A DNA stretch of 64,000 bases. It comes from GCA-2732755 sp965228265 (GTDB lineage: Bacteria; Planctomycetota; Phycisphaerae; Phycisphaerales; UBA1924). The stretch lies in assembly GCA_965228265.1 (NCBI GenBank), contig OZ245804.1, positions 558,001 to 622,000 on the forward strand, in the 5' to 3' direction. Under the pieces are notes generated by a model that saw nothing but the letters and a program-made list of their open reading frames with translations, searched no databases and was not told the DNA's origin. The translations under genes and the position numbers were made by a program. Shown here piece by piece: positions 8,772-17,250 of the stretch (the first letter of the stretch is position 1; every line of letters starts with the position of its first letter).

Positions 8772-8848
8772 AGTGGCGGAGGCTTCCAGCCTCCGCTTTT
8801 TCTTGCGCCATTCCAGATCTACAGCGGAGGCTGGAAGCCTCCGCCACT
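8772..8848. repeat. REP-like pair of inverted hairpins between convergent genes
   Basis: Two perfectly complementary 26-nt arms (8772-8797 and 8823-8848) are separated by 25 nt. Each arm is itself a hairpin: gcggaggct-tcc-agcctccgc, a 9-bp stem with a 3-nt loop. The element can thus fold as two small hairpins or one long one, like a REP/BIME unit. It lies between the convergent DUF1579 and phosphofructokinase genes. With a T-run after the first arm (ctttttct) it may also terminate plus-strand transcription. Confidence 0.85.
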
Positions 8849-8871
8849 GGAACAAATATCTGGAGCCGGGA

Positions 8872-10074
8872 TTAGAGCTTGGCGAACTCGGGCAGGTCTC
8901 CGACGAGGGGTCTGGCGTAGTTGATGAACGCGTCGGTGACGTCGTTGGTGCCCTTGATGAACTCTTCGGGCATGTGGCGGGTCTTGGCGGCGACGTCGCT
9001 GAGTTCGATGCGTTTGTAACCGGATTCGTACGGCGCGTCATTGGTGCGGATGATGGCGATCGAGCCGTCGACATCGCCCTGCGAGGCGATCTCGGCGGCG
9101 AATCGGCCCGAGCCGCGTGCCTCGGCGACGTCGACGGGCGACTGGTCGGGGTAGCAGCGCTGCATGTAACCCAGCGTGTCGGCGCGGACGCGTGGCGGCT
9201 TGCCGCCGGAGGGCGTGAGCTTGGCCTTGAGGACATTGGCGAGCTGATCGCCAAGCGCCCCCGAGCCCGAGAGCTGCACGTTGCCGTGGTCATCGGTCTC
9301 GCCCTGGATGAGCATGGCGCCGATGGCCTGGCCGTCTTTGTCCTGGATGCCTTCGCTGACGGCGATCTGGCATCGGCCGTGCTTGTCGTAGACGTTGGCG
9401 ACGTCCTGCACGAATCGTTCGAGATCGAAGGCGACCTCGGGCATGTAGATGAGGTGCGGGCCGTCGTTTGAATCGGACCGCGCCAGGGCGCTAGCGGCGG
9501 TGAGGAAGCCGGCGTGTCGTCCCATGATGATGTTGACCTTGATGCCCGGGAGCGAGGCGTTGTCGGCGCTGTCGGCCTTGAGGGCCTTGGCGACGTAGCG
9601 GGCCGCCGACGGGTAGCCGGGGGTGTGGTCGTTCATCATGAGGTCGTTGTCGACGGTCTTTGGGATATGGAAGCAGCGGAGCTCATAGCCGGCCTGGTTG
9701 GAGACTTCGTTCACAATTCGGCAAGCGTCTGAGGAATCGTTGCCGCCGATGTAGAAGAAGTAGCGGATGTCGTGCTTCTTGCAGGACTCGAAGATGCGCT
9801 TGCAGTAATCGACGTCTGGCTTGTCGCGCGTGGAGCCGAGGGCGGCCGAGGGCGTGTGGCAGAGGGCGTCGAGCGTGTGCGAGCCGATGTCGGTGAGATC
9901 AACGAGCCGATCCTGCGTGAGGCCTTTCACGCCGTGACGCATGCCGAGGATTTTGTTGATGGCCCCGACGCTCTTGAGGCCTTCGACGACCCCTGCGAGC
10001 GAGGCGTTGATGACGGCTGTGGGACCGCCAGATTGCCCGATGACCGCGTTTCCTTCGATTGGTCCGTTACTCAT
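8872..10074 (-). CDS. pfp: Phosphofructokinase, probably pyrophosphate-dependent
   Basis: A 400-aa member of the PFK family that phosphorylates fructose 6-phosphate. The N-terminus 'IGQSGGPTAVINASL' is the canonical phosphate loop. Donor specificity is read from 'YIGGNDSSD' (GGND at 110-113), where ATP enzymes have GGDGS, and from 'PKTVDND' (138-144), whose Lys marks PPi-using enzymes. 'GRHAGFLTAASAL' and 'SEGI' follow. PPi use is therefore likely. The gene stands alone on the minus strand; it could act reversibly with the class I aldolase encoded at 31294. Confidence 0.8.
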   Translation of the reverse strand: MSNGPIEGNAVIGQSGGPTAVINASLAGVVEGLKSVGAINKILGMRHGVKGLTQDRLVDLTDIGSHTLDALCHTPSAALGSTRDKPDVDYCKRIFESCKKHDIRYFFYIGGNDSSDACRIVNEVSNQAGYELRCFHIPKTVDNDLMMNDHTPGYPSAARYVAKALKADSADNASLPGIKVNIIMGRHAGFLTAASALARSDSNDGPHLIYMPEVAFDLERFVQDVANVYDKHGRCQIAVSEGIQDKDGQAIGAMLIQGETDDHGNVQLSGSGALGDQLANVLKAKLTPSGGKPPRVRADTLGYMQRCYPDQSPVDVAEARGSGRFAAEIASQGDVDGSIAIIRTNDAPYESGYKRIELSDVAAKTRHMPEEFIKGTNDVTDAFINYARPLVGDLPEFAKL

Positions 10075-10190
10075 TCAGATACTTCCAAAATTAATTTTGT
10101 TGATAACCCGCTATGGATTGAATTCATTTCCGTTATACAGTACGTTGCAGTCCCATTTCGTTTCGGCCGCCGAGAGTCATGCCTCGAACG

Positions 10191-10380
10191 CCGTAGGGTA
10201 GGCAACCGGAGCGGTTCGCCCGCTTCGACGAGGGAGTGAGAGAGACCCCCTCAACAACCAGACTTTGACGAGGCCGAGCTGATCGGCATGGTCATCCTGC
10301 GGGCACATGGGAAAGCCCGCAAGCGCGATCGGTGCGTCGCCGACGCGGACAGTGAGACGGGGCCTGTATGCAGGCCCGCT
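10191..10380 (+). promoter_or_regulatory. Structured 5' leader of the first PEP-CTERM-like gene
   Basis: The 325-nt gap before the exported protein gene holds no ORF but several stable hairpins: aaccg/cggtt (10204-10216), gaggg/ccctc (10230-10252), gcgggc/gcccgc (10299-10320), gcgtc-gcc-gacgc, and gggcctg-tatg-caggccc (10360-10377). A purine-rich gagagagggagagaca SD region follows directly. The density of hairpins suggests a structured leader RNA, but I cannot match it to a known riboswitch. No clear promoter was recognised. Confidence 0.35.
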
Positions 10381-10399
10381 GAGAGAGGGAGAGACAGAC

Positions 10400-11209
10400 A
10401 TGAACAAGGCATTTGGTACTTTTGCATCGGCGATCACGCTGGCCGCGGGCACCGCGACCGCTCAGACGGTCTTTCTGCCCGGTGACGGCATCACCGACAC
10501 GACCAACCCGATCGGTGTTGCCGGCGACGCGGCCCCGGGCTTCGGCACGGGCTCGTTCCAGGCCAACGGGGCCACCAAGACCGCCATCGAGATCACGCCC
10601 GAGGTGCTCTTCGGCGCAGGCTCATCCTTCACGATCGGCGATATCGCCAACGTGAGCTTCTGGACCAAGCAGAGTGCCGTCCCGAGCGATCCCGGCGCAT
10701 ACCTCAACTGGTACCTCGAGATCTACACCACGCCCACGGGCAGCGGCGACGACAGCTGGTACCGCCGGCGTCTGAACTTCGAGCCCTACTTCTCGCCGGA
10801 CCTCTCCGATGCGAACCAGCCCGCAGACACGTGGGTCGAGTGGAGTACTGACGCCAGCGCCAATCAGCTCCGCGTCTTCGATGCCAACCGCGGCGACGGC
10901 GGCCCGATCTACGGCACGTACGCCGACCCATTCCTCAGCGACATTCAGGTCGGCCCCATCGACTGGAGCACCTTCTACTCGGGCTACTCCGACACACCCG
11001 TCACCTACGAGAACGACGATGTGATGCGCCTGGCCATCGCGACCGGCAGCGGCTGGGCGGCGGGCTTTGATGGGCAGGTCGACGGCGTGACCGTCACGCT
11101 GCACAACGGGCAGGTCGCCACGGTCGACTTCGAGGCGATTCCCGCGCCGGCATCGTGCGCCCTGATGGCGCTGGGCGGGCTGGCCGCGATCCGTCGCCGT
11201 CGAGCCTGA
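10400..11209 (+). CDS. Exported protein with PEP-CTERM-like sorting tail
   Basis: A 269-aa protein with a signal peptide (MNKAF...TATA-Q), a beta-rich body (Thr, Ser, Asp and Gly rich; 'WYLEIYTTPTGSGDD') and a C-terminal tail 'PAPASCALMALGGLAAIRRRR'. The tail has the PEP-CTERM layout, with Pro-x-Pro motif, hydrophobic helix and Arg cluster, but the Glu of PEP is Ala. Such tails direct export with exosortase-type processing; no exosortase is visible here. The ATG follows gagagagggagagacag. The body resembles a lectin-like or carbohydrate-binding sandwich only loosely; no function is assigned. Confidence 0.75.
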   Translation: MNKAFGTFASAITLAAGTATAQTVFLPGDGITDTTNPIGVAGDAAPGFGTGSFQANGATKTAIEITPEVLFGAGSSFTIGDIANVSFWTKQSAVPSDPGAYLNWYLEIYTTPTGSGDDSWYRRRLNFEPYFSPDLSDANQPADTWVEWSTDASANQLRVFDANRGDGGPIYGTYADPFLSDIQVGPIDWSTFYSGYSDTPVTYENDDVMRLAIATGSGWAAGFDGQVDGVTVTLHNGQVATVDFEAIPAPASCALMALGGLAAIRRRRA

Positions 11210-11344
11210 GCCAGAGAAACAGACCACAACCAGCTTCATTCGTATGGAGCGACAAGACAGCGTCCCGGAAAGAGAGAGCCGGGGCGCAGGACAGAGAGAG
11301 ATCGCAAACACATTGGGAATTTGAGAGAGATAAGGAGCAGAGAA

Positions 11345-12208
11345 ATGAAAATCGCAGCAGCAGCCATGATGCTCGTCGCAGGCGCGGCGCAGGCCCAGAC
11401 GGACGGCCTCATCAGCACCGATCGTTTCGGATACACCGGCACCGTCGTCCGCTACGCATCCCTCGCCGACGCGCAGTCCGCCAGCAACGCCATCGAGACC
11501 GTCGCGATCGGCGACCGTGACCTTTCCGTTTATGTCGCCCACAATGACACGGTCGAGGCCGACTTCAATTACATGAGCGGCTCGTGGTGGTACACCACCA
11601 ACGAGCAGTACGGTCCGGGACAAGGCTCGGCGGGTTGGGGCAACTCCACCGGCAACACGGGCGTCGGATTCCTTCAACTTTACGATGCCGACGCGAACAC
11701 GGATGCCAGTGTCGCGATGAGCTTTGACAACTTCGACGGCACGCATTACACAGAGTTCAATCTGAGTGTGCAGGGCAGCAACGCCGGGGCCGCTGATTAC
11801 AGTCGTTTCAGCGCGTACGACAATCTCAATGACGGTGGCATCTGGCACAACTACGACCTCAGCCTCACCGCAACGGGGCTGACGGGTACAGAGGTTTCGC
11901 CCGGCATCATCGAGTCCAACGTCCACCCGACCGGCGTTTCCGGCTCGATCACCGGCATCTTCGAGATCACCGAGAACCAGACCACCCCCGCGCACCAGGG
12001 CTTCTATGTCGTCAATCTCGATCTCTCGATGGTCAACTGGGCATACGACAACATGGGGAATCTGACTCCCAACATTTCCTATGACGGCGGACAGTCATTC
12101 AGCGACGGCACGTTCGCACCGAGTCTCTTCCGCACCGTGCCGACGCCGGCGACGGGGGCACTGATCGCGCTGGCGGGCGTGGGGGCAGCCCGTCGCCGGC
12201 GTCGCTGA
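11345..12208 (+). CDS. Exported protein with PEP-CTERM-like sorting tail
   Basis: A 287-aa protein with a short signal peptide (MKIAAAAMMLVAGAAQA-Q). The body is rich in Tyr, Asn, Ser and Gly ('SGSWWYTTNEQYG', 'VQGSNAGAADYSRF'). The tail 'PTPATGALIALAGVGAARRRR' parallels the upstream gene: PxPAx, hydrophobic helix, Arg cluster. AAGGAG lies 7 nt before the ATG. It is separated by 135 nt from the previous tail-bearing gene and followed by a strong terminator. No enzymatic motif was recognised; it is probably a surface or matrix protein. Confidence 0.75.
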   Translation: MKIAAAAMMLVAGAAQAQTDGLISTDRFGYTGTVVRYASLADAQSASNAIETVAIGDRDLSVYVAHNDTVEADFNYMSGSWWYTTNEQYGPGQGSAGWGNSTGNTGVGFLQLYDADANTDASVAMSFDNFDGTHYTEFNLSVQGSNAGAADYSRFSAYDNLNDGGIWHNYDLSLTATGLTGTEVSPGIIESNVHPTGVSGSITGIFEITENQTTPAHQGFYVVNLDLSMVNWAYDNMGNLTPNISYDGGQSFSDGTFAPSLFRTVPTPATGALIALAGVGAARRRRR

Positions 12209-12243
12209 TTTCAAGAGCAAACACTCCTCGTACACTCTCCTCG

Positions 12244-12284
12244 GGCGCACCCGTTCATCCTTTGGGCGGGTGCGCCTTCTTTTT
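12244..12284 (+). terminator. Rho-independent terminator after the PEP-CTERM-like pair
   Basis: A 10-bp stem ggcgcacccg/cgggtgcgcc (12244-12253 with 12267-12276) is followed by ttcttttt. It lies 35 nt after the stop of the second tail-bearing gene. Confidence 0.9.
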
Positions 12285-12357
12285 GGCGCCACTGATCATC
12301 TGCTAGACTCCCCCCGCCAAGGGCGGCCGATTCCGTGCCGCGGTTCAGGAGTCCAGC

Positions 12358-15300
12358 ATGACTTTCCGATCGATCCTCGCCTCTGTCGCCTTCGTCGCAC
12401 TGAGCGTGATGCACACACACGCCCAGCCCTCCGGGACGAGCCCGCTCAGCCCGCCCGAGAACGGGCCACGCGTCACCGACCCGGGCTGGCACGCGATCAC
12501 CGGCGGCGCGGTGCACCTGCCCAGCGGCGTCGAAACGGGTGTGACGATCCTCATCAGAGACGGCAAGATCGAGCGCATCGCGCGCGATGCCGACGACCTT
12601 GACCTGACCGGGTACCGCCAGTGGACGCTCGACGACGACGCGCACATCTACCCGGGCTTCGTGGACCCCTGGATCGAGGTCGACACGCCCGAGCACGACG
12701 CCAACCGCCCCGGCCGGCACTGGAACCCCAAGATCACACCAGACCGCAGCGTCCTCGAGGGCGAGGGCCTCGACAACGGCACAGCCAAATCGCTCCGCGA
12801 ACTCGGCTTCGTCGCCGCGGGCATCGCGCCGGACAGCGGCATCCTCCGCGGACTCGGCGCGGTCGTGAGCACCGCACCGAGACCCGAGAGCGCCGCCGCC
12901 GACCGCGCACCGGTCATCAGGCACGACGCGTTCCATGCTGCCGACCTCTGGAAGGGCGGCTGGGGTGGCGGGATGATCTACCCCACCAGCCAGATGGGCT
13001 GCATCGCGCTCATCCGTCAGACGTTCAACGACGCCAACTGGCAGAAAGCCCAGGAATACAAGCCAAGCACCAACGCGATCGACGCGCTGACCACCATCGA
13101 CGCGCCGATCTTCTTCAAGCTCGACAACGAGCTGGAGGCCTTCCAGGCGCACGAGGTCGTGCAGACACTCAGCAAGGACACGGAGCTGGTCTTGATCGGC
13201 ACGGGCACCGAGTTCAAGCGGCTGGACGCGATCGTCGCCGACGGGCACGCGCTGGTTGTCCCCCTGCGCTACCCGCGCAAGCCCGACGTCTCGAGCGTGG
13301 GCAAGGCCGAGGACGTCGAGCTCGAAATAATGATGACCTGGGAGCAGGCCCCCACCAACGCGCGGCGTCTCCGCGACGCGGGCGCAACGGTCGCCCTGAC
13401 CACGAGCAAGAGCCGGAAGCGCAGCGACTTCTTCAAGAACCTGCACGAGGCGATCAGAGCGGGCCTTTCCGCTGAGGATGCGCTTGCGATGATCACGACC
13501 GTGCCCGCGGAGCTGCTCGGCGTGGATGACACGGTCGGCACGCTCGAGGAAGGCCGGGGCGCATCGCTCGTGGTGGCCTCGGGCGATCTCTTCGACCCCG
13601 AGGCCAAGGCCAAGATCCGCGACGTCTGGATCGACGGCGTGCGCCACAAGATCAACGCCGACAAGGACGCGCAGCCCTTCGACGGCCAGTGGGCCCTCTG
13701 GGTCGGCCCCGAGGACGCGCCCGACTTCGAGATGACGATGACCGTCGACGGCAAGAAGATCGAAACCACCGAAGCCATGGAGGGCGACGAACCCGCCACC
13801 AGCAAGGCGCGCCACGTCGACATCACCAGGAACACCATCAGCTTCCTCGTCGATGATCAAGACGACGGCTCGGGCACCTACATCATGTCGGGCATCCTCT
13901 CGGGTGATCGCATCACGGGCTCGGCCATCGCGCCCGACGACAGCAGCTTCACCTGGCAGGCCCGACGCATCGAGAGCGATGACGAAGCCAAGACCGAAGA
14001 CGACAAGAAGAAGAATGACAAGGACGACGAGTACGAACCCGCGCCGGAAGCTCTGCCCGGCTACCCCTTCGGCCCGTACGCGATCGCCGAAGAACCCGCG
14101 CAGGAAACGGTGCTCTTCACGAACGCCACCATCTGGACCAGCGGGCCCGCGGGCGTCATCGAGAACGGCTCCTTGATGATCGAGGACGGCCGCATCAGCA
14201 TCGTCACCGAGGGCAAGCTGGCCGCCCGCATCCCCAGCGGCGCCCGCACCATCGATCTGGCCGGCAAGCACATCACGCCCGGCATCATCGACGCCCACAG
14301 CCACACCGGCACGTGGACCTTCGGCACCAACGAGGGCGCACAGTCCGTCACCAGCGAAGTTCGTATGGCCGACACCTCCGACCCCGATCACATCAACTGG
14401 TACCGCCAGCTTGCCGCGGGTGTGACGACCGTCAACACACTGCACGGCTCGGCCAACCCCATCGGCGGGCAGAACGTGATCCAGAAAGTCCGCTGGGGAG
14501 CCGCCCACCCGAGGGGCATGCACCTCGAGGGCGCCAAGGCGGGCATCAAGTTCGCGCTGGGCGAGAACGTCACGCACGCCAACTGGGGCAACGAGGGGCG
14601 CGACCGCTACCCGCAGACGCGCATGGGTGTCGACACGCTCATGCGTGATCGCTTCATCGCCGCCCGCCAGTACGCCCGCGACTGGACAAGCTACCTGAAC
14701 ACGACCAAGGCCAAGCCCGAAGACGTGGGCATGAACCCGGTGCTCGCCAAGAGCCTCGCCAAGGCGGCCAAGTTCGAGGGCAAAATGCCCCAGAACAGCG
14801 TTCGCCCCCGCCGCGATTACGAGCTCGACCCGCTCGCCGAGATCCTCGCGGGCGACCGGCTCATCCATTGCCACAGCTACCGCCAGGACGAGATCCTGAT
14901 GCTCGCCAAGATCGCCGAGGACTTCGGCTTCAAGATCGGTTCGTACCAGCACGGCCTGGAAACGTACAAGGTCGCCGAGGCCGTCAAGGCCAACGCGATC
15001 GGCGCGAGCCTCTTCTCCGACTGGTGGGCCTACAAGGTCGAGGTGCAGGACGCCATCGCGCAGGCCGGCCCGATCCTCTGGGAGACTGGCGTCTCCGTCA
15101 GCTACAACTCCGACTCCGACGAGCTCGTGCGCCGACTCAACACAGAGGCCGCCAAGGCCGTCAAGTACGGCAACGTGCCCCCCGAAGAAGCGCTCAAGTT
15201 CATCACCATCAACCCCGCCACGCAGCTCGGCATCGAGGACCGTGTCGGCTCGATCGAAGTCGGTAAGGACGCGGACCTGGCGATCTGGTCGGGCGATCCG

Positions 15301-15648
15301 CTCTCGGGCCTCTCGCGCTGCGAGGCGACCTGGATCGACGGGCGCGAATACTACTCGCTCGAGAAAGACGCGCAGCTCCGGGCCGCCAACGCAGCCGAAC
15401 GAGCTCGCCTGATCGCCAAGCTCAACGGCAAACCCGACAAGAAAGACGACGAGCCATCCGAATCCGAAGACGAAGAATCCGAAGACACCACCGACGAGCC
15501 CGAACGCATGTCGCTGGCGTCCCGCATCCAGCTCCAGAACCTCAAGGCGCACAACATGCAGCTCTGGCTCGAAGGCAAGAACCCGAACACCACCATGCAG
15601 CCCGGCGACTGCGGCTGCGGCCTTTCGCACATGGGGATCATCCGATGA
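12358..15648 (+). CDS. Exported double-domain amidohydrolase
   Basis: A 1096-aa protein with a signal peptide (to about residue 22, ending THA-Q) and two amidohydrolase-superfamily barrels. The first (about 40-450) has 'YPGFVDPWIEVDTP' where HxH is expected, so its metal site is lost. A charged linker follows (about 535-565, Asp/Glu/Lys runs). The second barrel (about 580-1040) keeps the site: 'GIIDAHSHTGTW' (HxH near 645), 'HCHSYRQDE' (near 836), a further His in 'SYQHG', and 'SYNSDSDE' with a late Asp. The tail is acidic and ends in a Cys-rich 'GDCGCG'. It is probably a periplasmic metal-dependent hydrolase of imidazolonepropionase-like type; the substrate is unknown. The stop overlaps the next start. 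Confidence 0.8.
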   Translation: MTFRSILASVAFVALSVMHTHAQPSGTSPLSPPENGPRVTDPGWHAITGGAVHLPSGVETGVTILIRDGKIERIARDADDLDLTGYRQWTLDDDAHIYPGFVDPWIEVDTPEHDANRPGRHWNPKITPDRSVLEGEGLDNGTAKSLRELGFVAAGIAPDSGILRGLGAVVSTAPRPESAAADRAPVIRHDAFHAADLWKGGWGGGMIYPTSQMGCIALIRQTFNDANWQKAQEYKPSTNAIDALTTIDAPIFFKLDNELEAFQAHEVVQTLSKDTELVLIGTGTEFKRLDAIVADGHALVVPLRYPRKPDVSSVGKAEDVELEIMMTWEQAPTNARRLRDAGATVALTTSKSRKRSDFFKNLHEAIRAGLSAEDALAMITTVPAELLGVDDTVGTLEEGRGASLVVASGDLFDPEAKAKIRDVWIDGVRHKINADKDAQPFDGQWALWVGPEDAPDFEMTMTVDGKKIETTEAMEGDEPATSKARHVDITRNTISFLVDDQDDGSGTYIMSGILSGDRITGSAIAPDDSSFTWQARRIESDDEAKTEDDKKKNDKDDEYEPAPEALPGYPFGPYAIAEEPAQETVLFTNATIWTSGPAGVIENGSLMIEDGRISIVTEGKLAARIPSGARTIDLAGKHITPGIIDAHSHTGTWTFGTNEGAQSVTSEVRMADTSDPDHINWYRQLAAGVTTVNTLHGSANPIGGQNVIQKVRWGAAHPRGMHLEGAKAGIKFALGENVTHANWGNEGRDRYPQTRMGVDTLMRDRFIAARQYARDWTSYLNTTKAKPEDVGMNPVLAKSLAKAAKFEGKMPQNSVRPRRDYELDPLAEILAGDRLIHCHSYRQDEILMLAKIAEDFGFKIGSYQHGLETYKVAEAVKANAIGASLFSDWWAYKVEVQDAIAQAGPILWETGVSVSYNSDSDELVRRLNTEAAKAVKYGNVPPEEALKFITINPATQLGIEDRVGSIEVGKDADLAIWSGDPLSGLSRCEATWIDGREYYSLEKDAQLRAANAAERARLIAKLNGKPDKKDDEPSESEDEESEDTTDEPERMSLASRIQLQNLKAHNMQLWLEGKNPNTTMQPGDCGCGLSHMGIIR

Positions 15649-16991
15649 ACAACCACACCAACAAGCACCCACACCTGAAACTCGTCACCAGCACGCTCGT
15701 CATCGCAGCCAGCCAGGCCGGCGCGCAGGACCTCATCCACAAGGCCCCGCCCCAGGACATGCCCATCGCCATCAGCGGCGCCACCATCCACCCCATGTCC
15801 GGGCCATCCATCGGCACCGGGTACATCCTCTTCGACAACGGCGTCATCACCGAGGTCGGCGAGGGCGACCGCATGTTCACCGCGACCACCAGGGTCATCG
15901 ACGGCGAAGGCCTGCACGTCTACCCCGGGCTCATCGCGCCCGTCACGCAGCTCGGCCTCACCGAGATCGCCGCGCTCCGCCAGACCGATGACCGCAACGA
16001 AGTAGGCAACGCCACACCCGAGGTCCTCGCCGCGACAGCCGTCAACCCTGACTCCACCCTCATCCCCGTCACGCGCGCCAACGGCATCCTCACCTTCGGC
16101 TCCTTCCCCACCCGCGGCTCCGTCCCGGGACGCGTCAGCATCATGACCGCCGACGGCTGGACCTGGGACGACATGTCACTCAAACAAGACGCGGGACTGG
16201 CCATCAACTGGCCCAGCATGCGCCCCTCCAACAACTGGTGGGCCGACGAACCCGACGCGCGACAAATGCAACGCATCAACGACCGACTCGATGAGATCGA
16301 CGAGCTCTTCCAGCAGGCCATCAGCTACCGCGACGGCGACCGCTCGCCACGCGACCTCCGCTTCGACGCCATGCTCTCGGTCATCCCGGGCGCCGACGGC
16401 AGCGAACCCGAGAACCCCGTCTTCATCTCGGCGCTCGACGTCGAACAGATCAACGCCGCCGTCACCTGGGCCATCGACCTTGGCCTGCGTCCCGTCATCG
16501 TGGGCGGCTTCGACGCCCCGCTCTCGGCCGAACTCCTCAAGCAGCACGACGTCCCCGTCATCGTCTCGGGCACGCACCGCTTCCCCAAACGCGACGACGC
16601 GCCGCACGACGCCGCATTCACGCTCCCCATCGAGCTCACCGAACTCGGCATCCGCTGGTGCATGGCCTCGAGCGACGACACCGCCCACGAACGCAACCTC
16701 CCCTACAACGTCTCCAAGTCTGTCGCCTTCGGCCTCGACCACGACGCCGGCATGCACGCCCTCACCATCGACACCGCGCGGATCCTCGAAGTCGACGACC
16801 TCGTAGGCTCACTCGAAACCGGCAAGCAGGCGACCATCATCGTCACCACCGGCTCGCCGCTGGAAGTCACCACCAACCCCGTCATGGCCTTCGTCCAGGG
16901 ACGCCAGATCAACCTCGAATCCAAACAGTCCGAACTCGCCGAGAAGTACCGCGAAAAATACCGCCAACTCGGCCTGACACGGGACGAGTAA
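15645..16991 (+). CDS. Exported amidohydrolase-fold protein lacking the metal site
   Basis: A 448-aa protein whose ATG overlaps the preceding stop (ATGA), so translation is coupled. The N-terminus has a weak signal-like stretch ('LVTSTLVIAASQAGA-Q'). The amidohydrolase frame is clear: 'ISGATIHPMSGPSIGTGYILFDNGVITEVG' spans the N-terminal beta sandwich in two pieces, and 'DDLVGSLETGKQATIIVTTGSPLE' is the C-terminal return. The strand-1 HxH is replaced by 'GLIAPVTQLGL', and no second HxH is seen. It parallels the degenerate first half of the upstream protein. It is probably a non-catalytic partner or subunit. Confidence 0.75.
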   Translation: MNNHTNKHPHLKLVTSTLVIAASQAGAQDLIHKAPPQDMPIAISGATIHPMSGPSIGTGYILFDNGVITEVGEGDRMFTATTRVIDGEGLHVYPGLIAPVTQLGLTEIAALRQTDDRNEVGNATPEVLAATAVNPDSTLIPVTRANGILTFGSFPTRGSVPGRVSIMTADGWTWDDMSLKQDAGLAINWPSMRPSNNWWADEPDARQMQRINDRLDEIDELFQQAISYRDGDRSPRDLRFDAMLSVIPGADGSEPENPVFISALDVEQINAAVTWAIDLGLRPVIVGGFDAPLSAELLKQHDVPVIVSGTHRFPKRDDAPHDAAFTLPIELTELGIRWCMASSDDTAHERNLPYNVSKSVAFGLDHDAGMHALTIDTARILEVDDLVGSLETGKQATIIVTTGSPLEVTTNPVMAFVQGRQINLESKQSELAEKYREKYRQLGLTRDE

Positions 16992-16998
16992 GTCCACC

Positions 16999-17049
16999 AC
17001 CCTCTCCCGCTTGAGGAGAGGGTGTCGAGCGCAGCAAGGCGGGTGAGGG
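16999..17049. repeat. Dispersed palindromic repeat, 'gagcgcagcaaggcgggtgaggg' subtype
   Basis: accctctcc...ggagagggt (16999-17023) is followed by gtcgagcgcagcaaggc and gggtgaggg. It is the same layout as the copies at 47192 and 50843. It lies in the 259-nt stretch between the amidohydrolase pair and the methyltransferase; apart from this and the hairpin at 17081, that stretch shows no gene. Confidence 0.8.
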
Positions 17050-17080
17050 TCTCCCTCCCCTCTCTCCGTTCTCTCCGTGC

Positions 17081-17099
17081 CACGGCTGTGCCAGCCGTG
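17081..17099. repeat. Short hairpin repeat (cacggctg-tgc-cagccgtg)
   Basis: A perfect 8-bp stem with a 3-nt loop, the same small-loop design as each arm of the element at 8772. A related cacggcttg...caagccgtg hairpin lies at 47601. No T-run follows, so it is unlikely to be a terminator. Confidence 0.6.
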
Positions 17100-17250
17100 C
17101 TCCGCCTCTACTTACCTGCAAAGGAGGAAAGAGCCAAATCGCAAATAGCCTGATCGCCAGATGAAGAATGGTCTTCATCTGCTATCTGGCAAACTGGCCC
17201 TCCCCTCCGCAGATCTGCGCCTTCCCCTGCTTCCCGACTACCCTTCCAAC

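Noticed and set aside
10191..10380. Cobalamin or c-di-GMP riboswitch
   Set aside because: Pieces such as gggaaagcccgc look similar, but the conserved boxes of either class are not present in order; left as an unassigned structured leader.
12211..15672. Very long open frame antisense to the amidohydrolase gene (about 1150 codons)
   Set aside because: It mirrors the codon pattern of the plus-strand gene, has no domain, no SD, and is explained by high GC third positions. The plus strand has clear amidohydrolase motifs.
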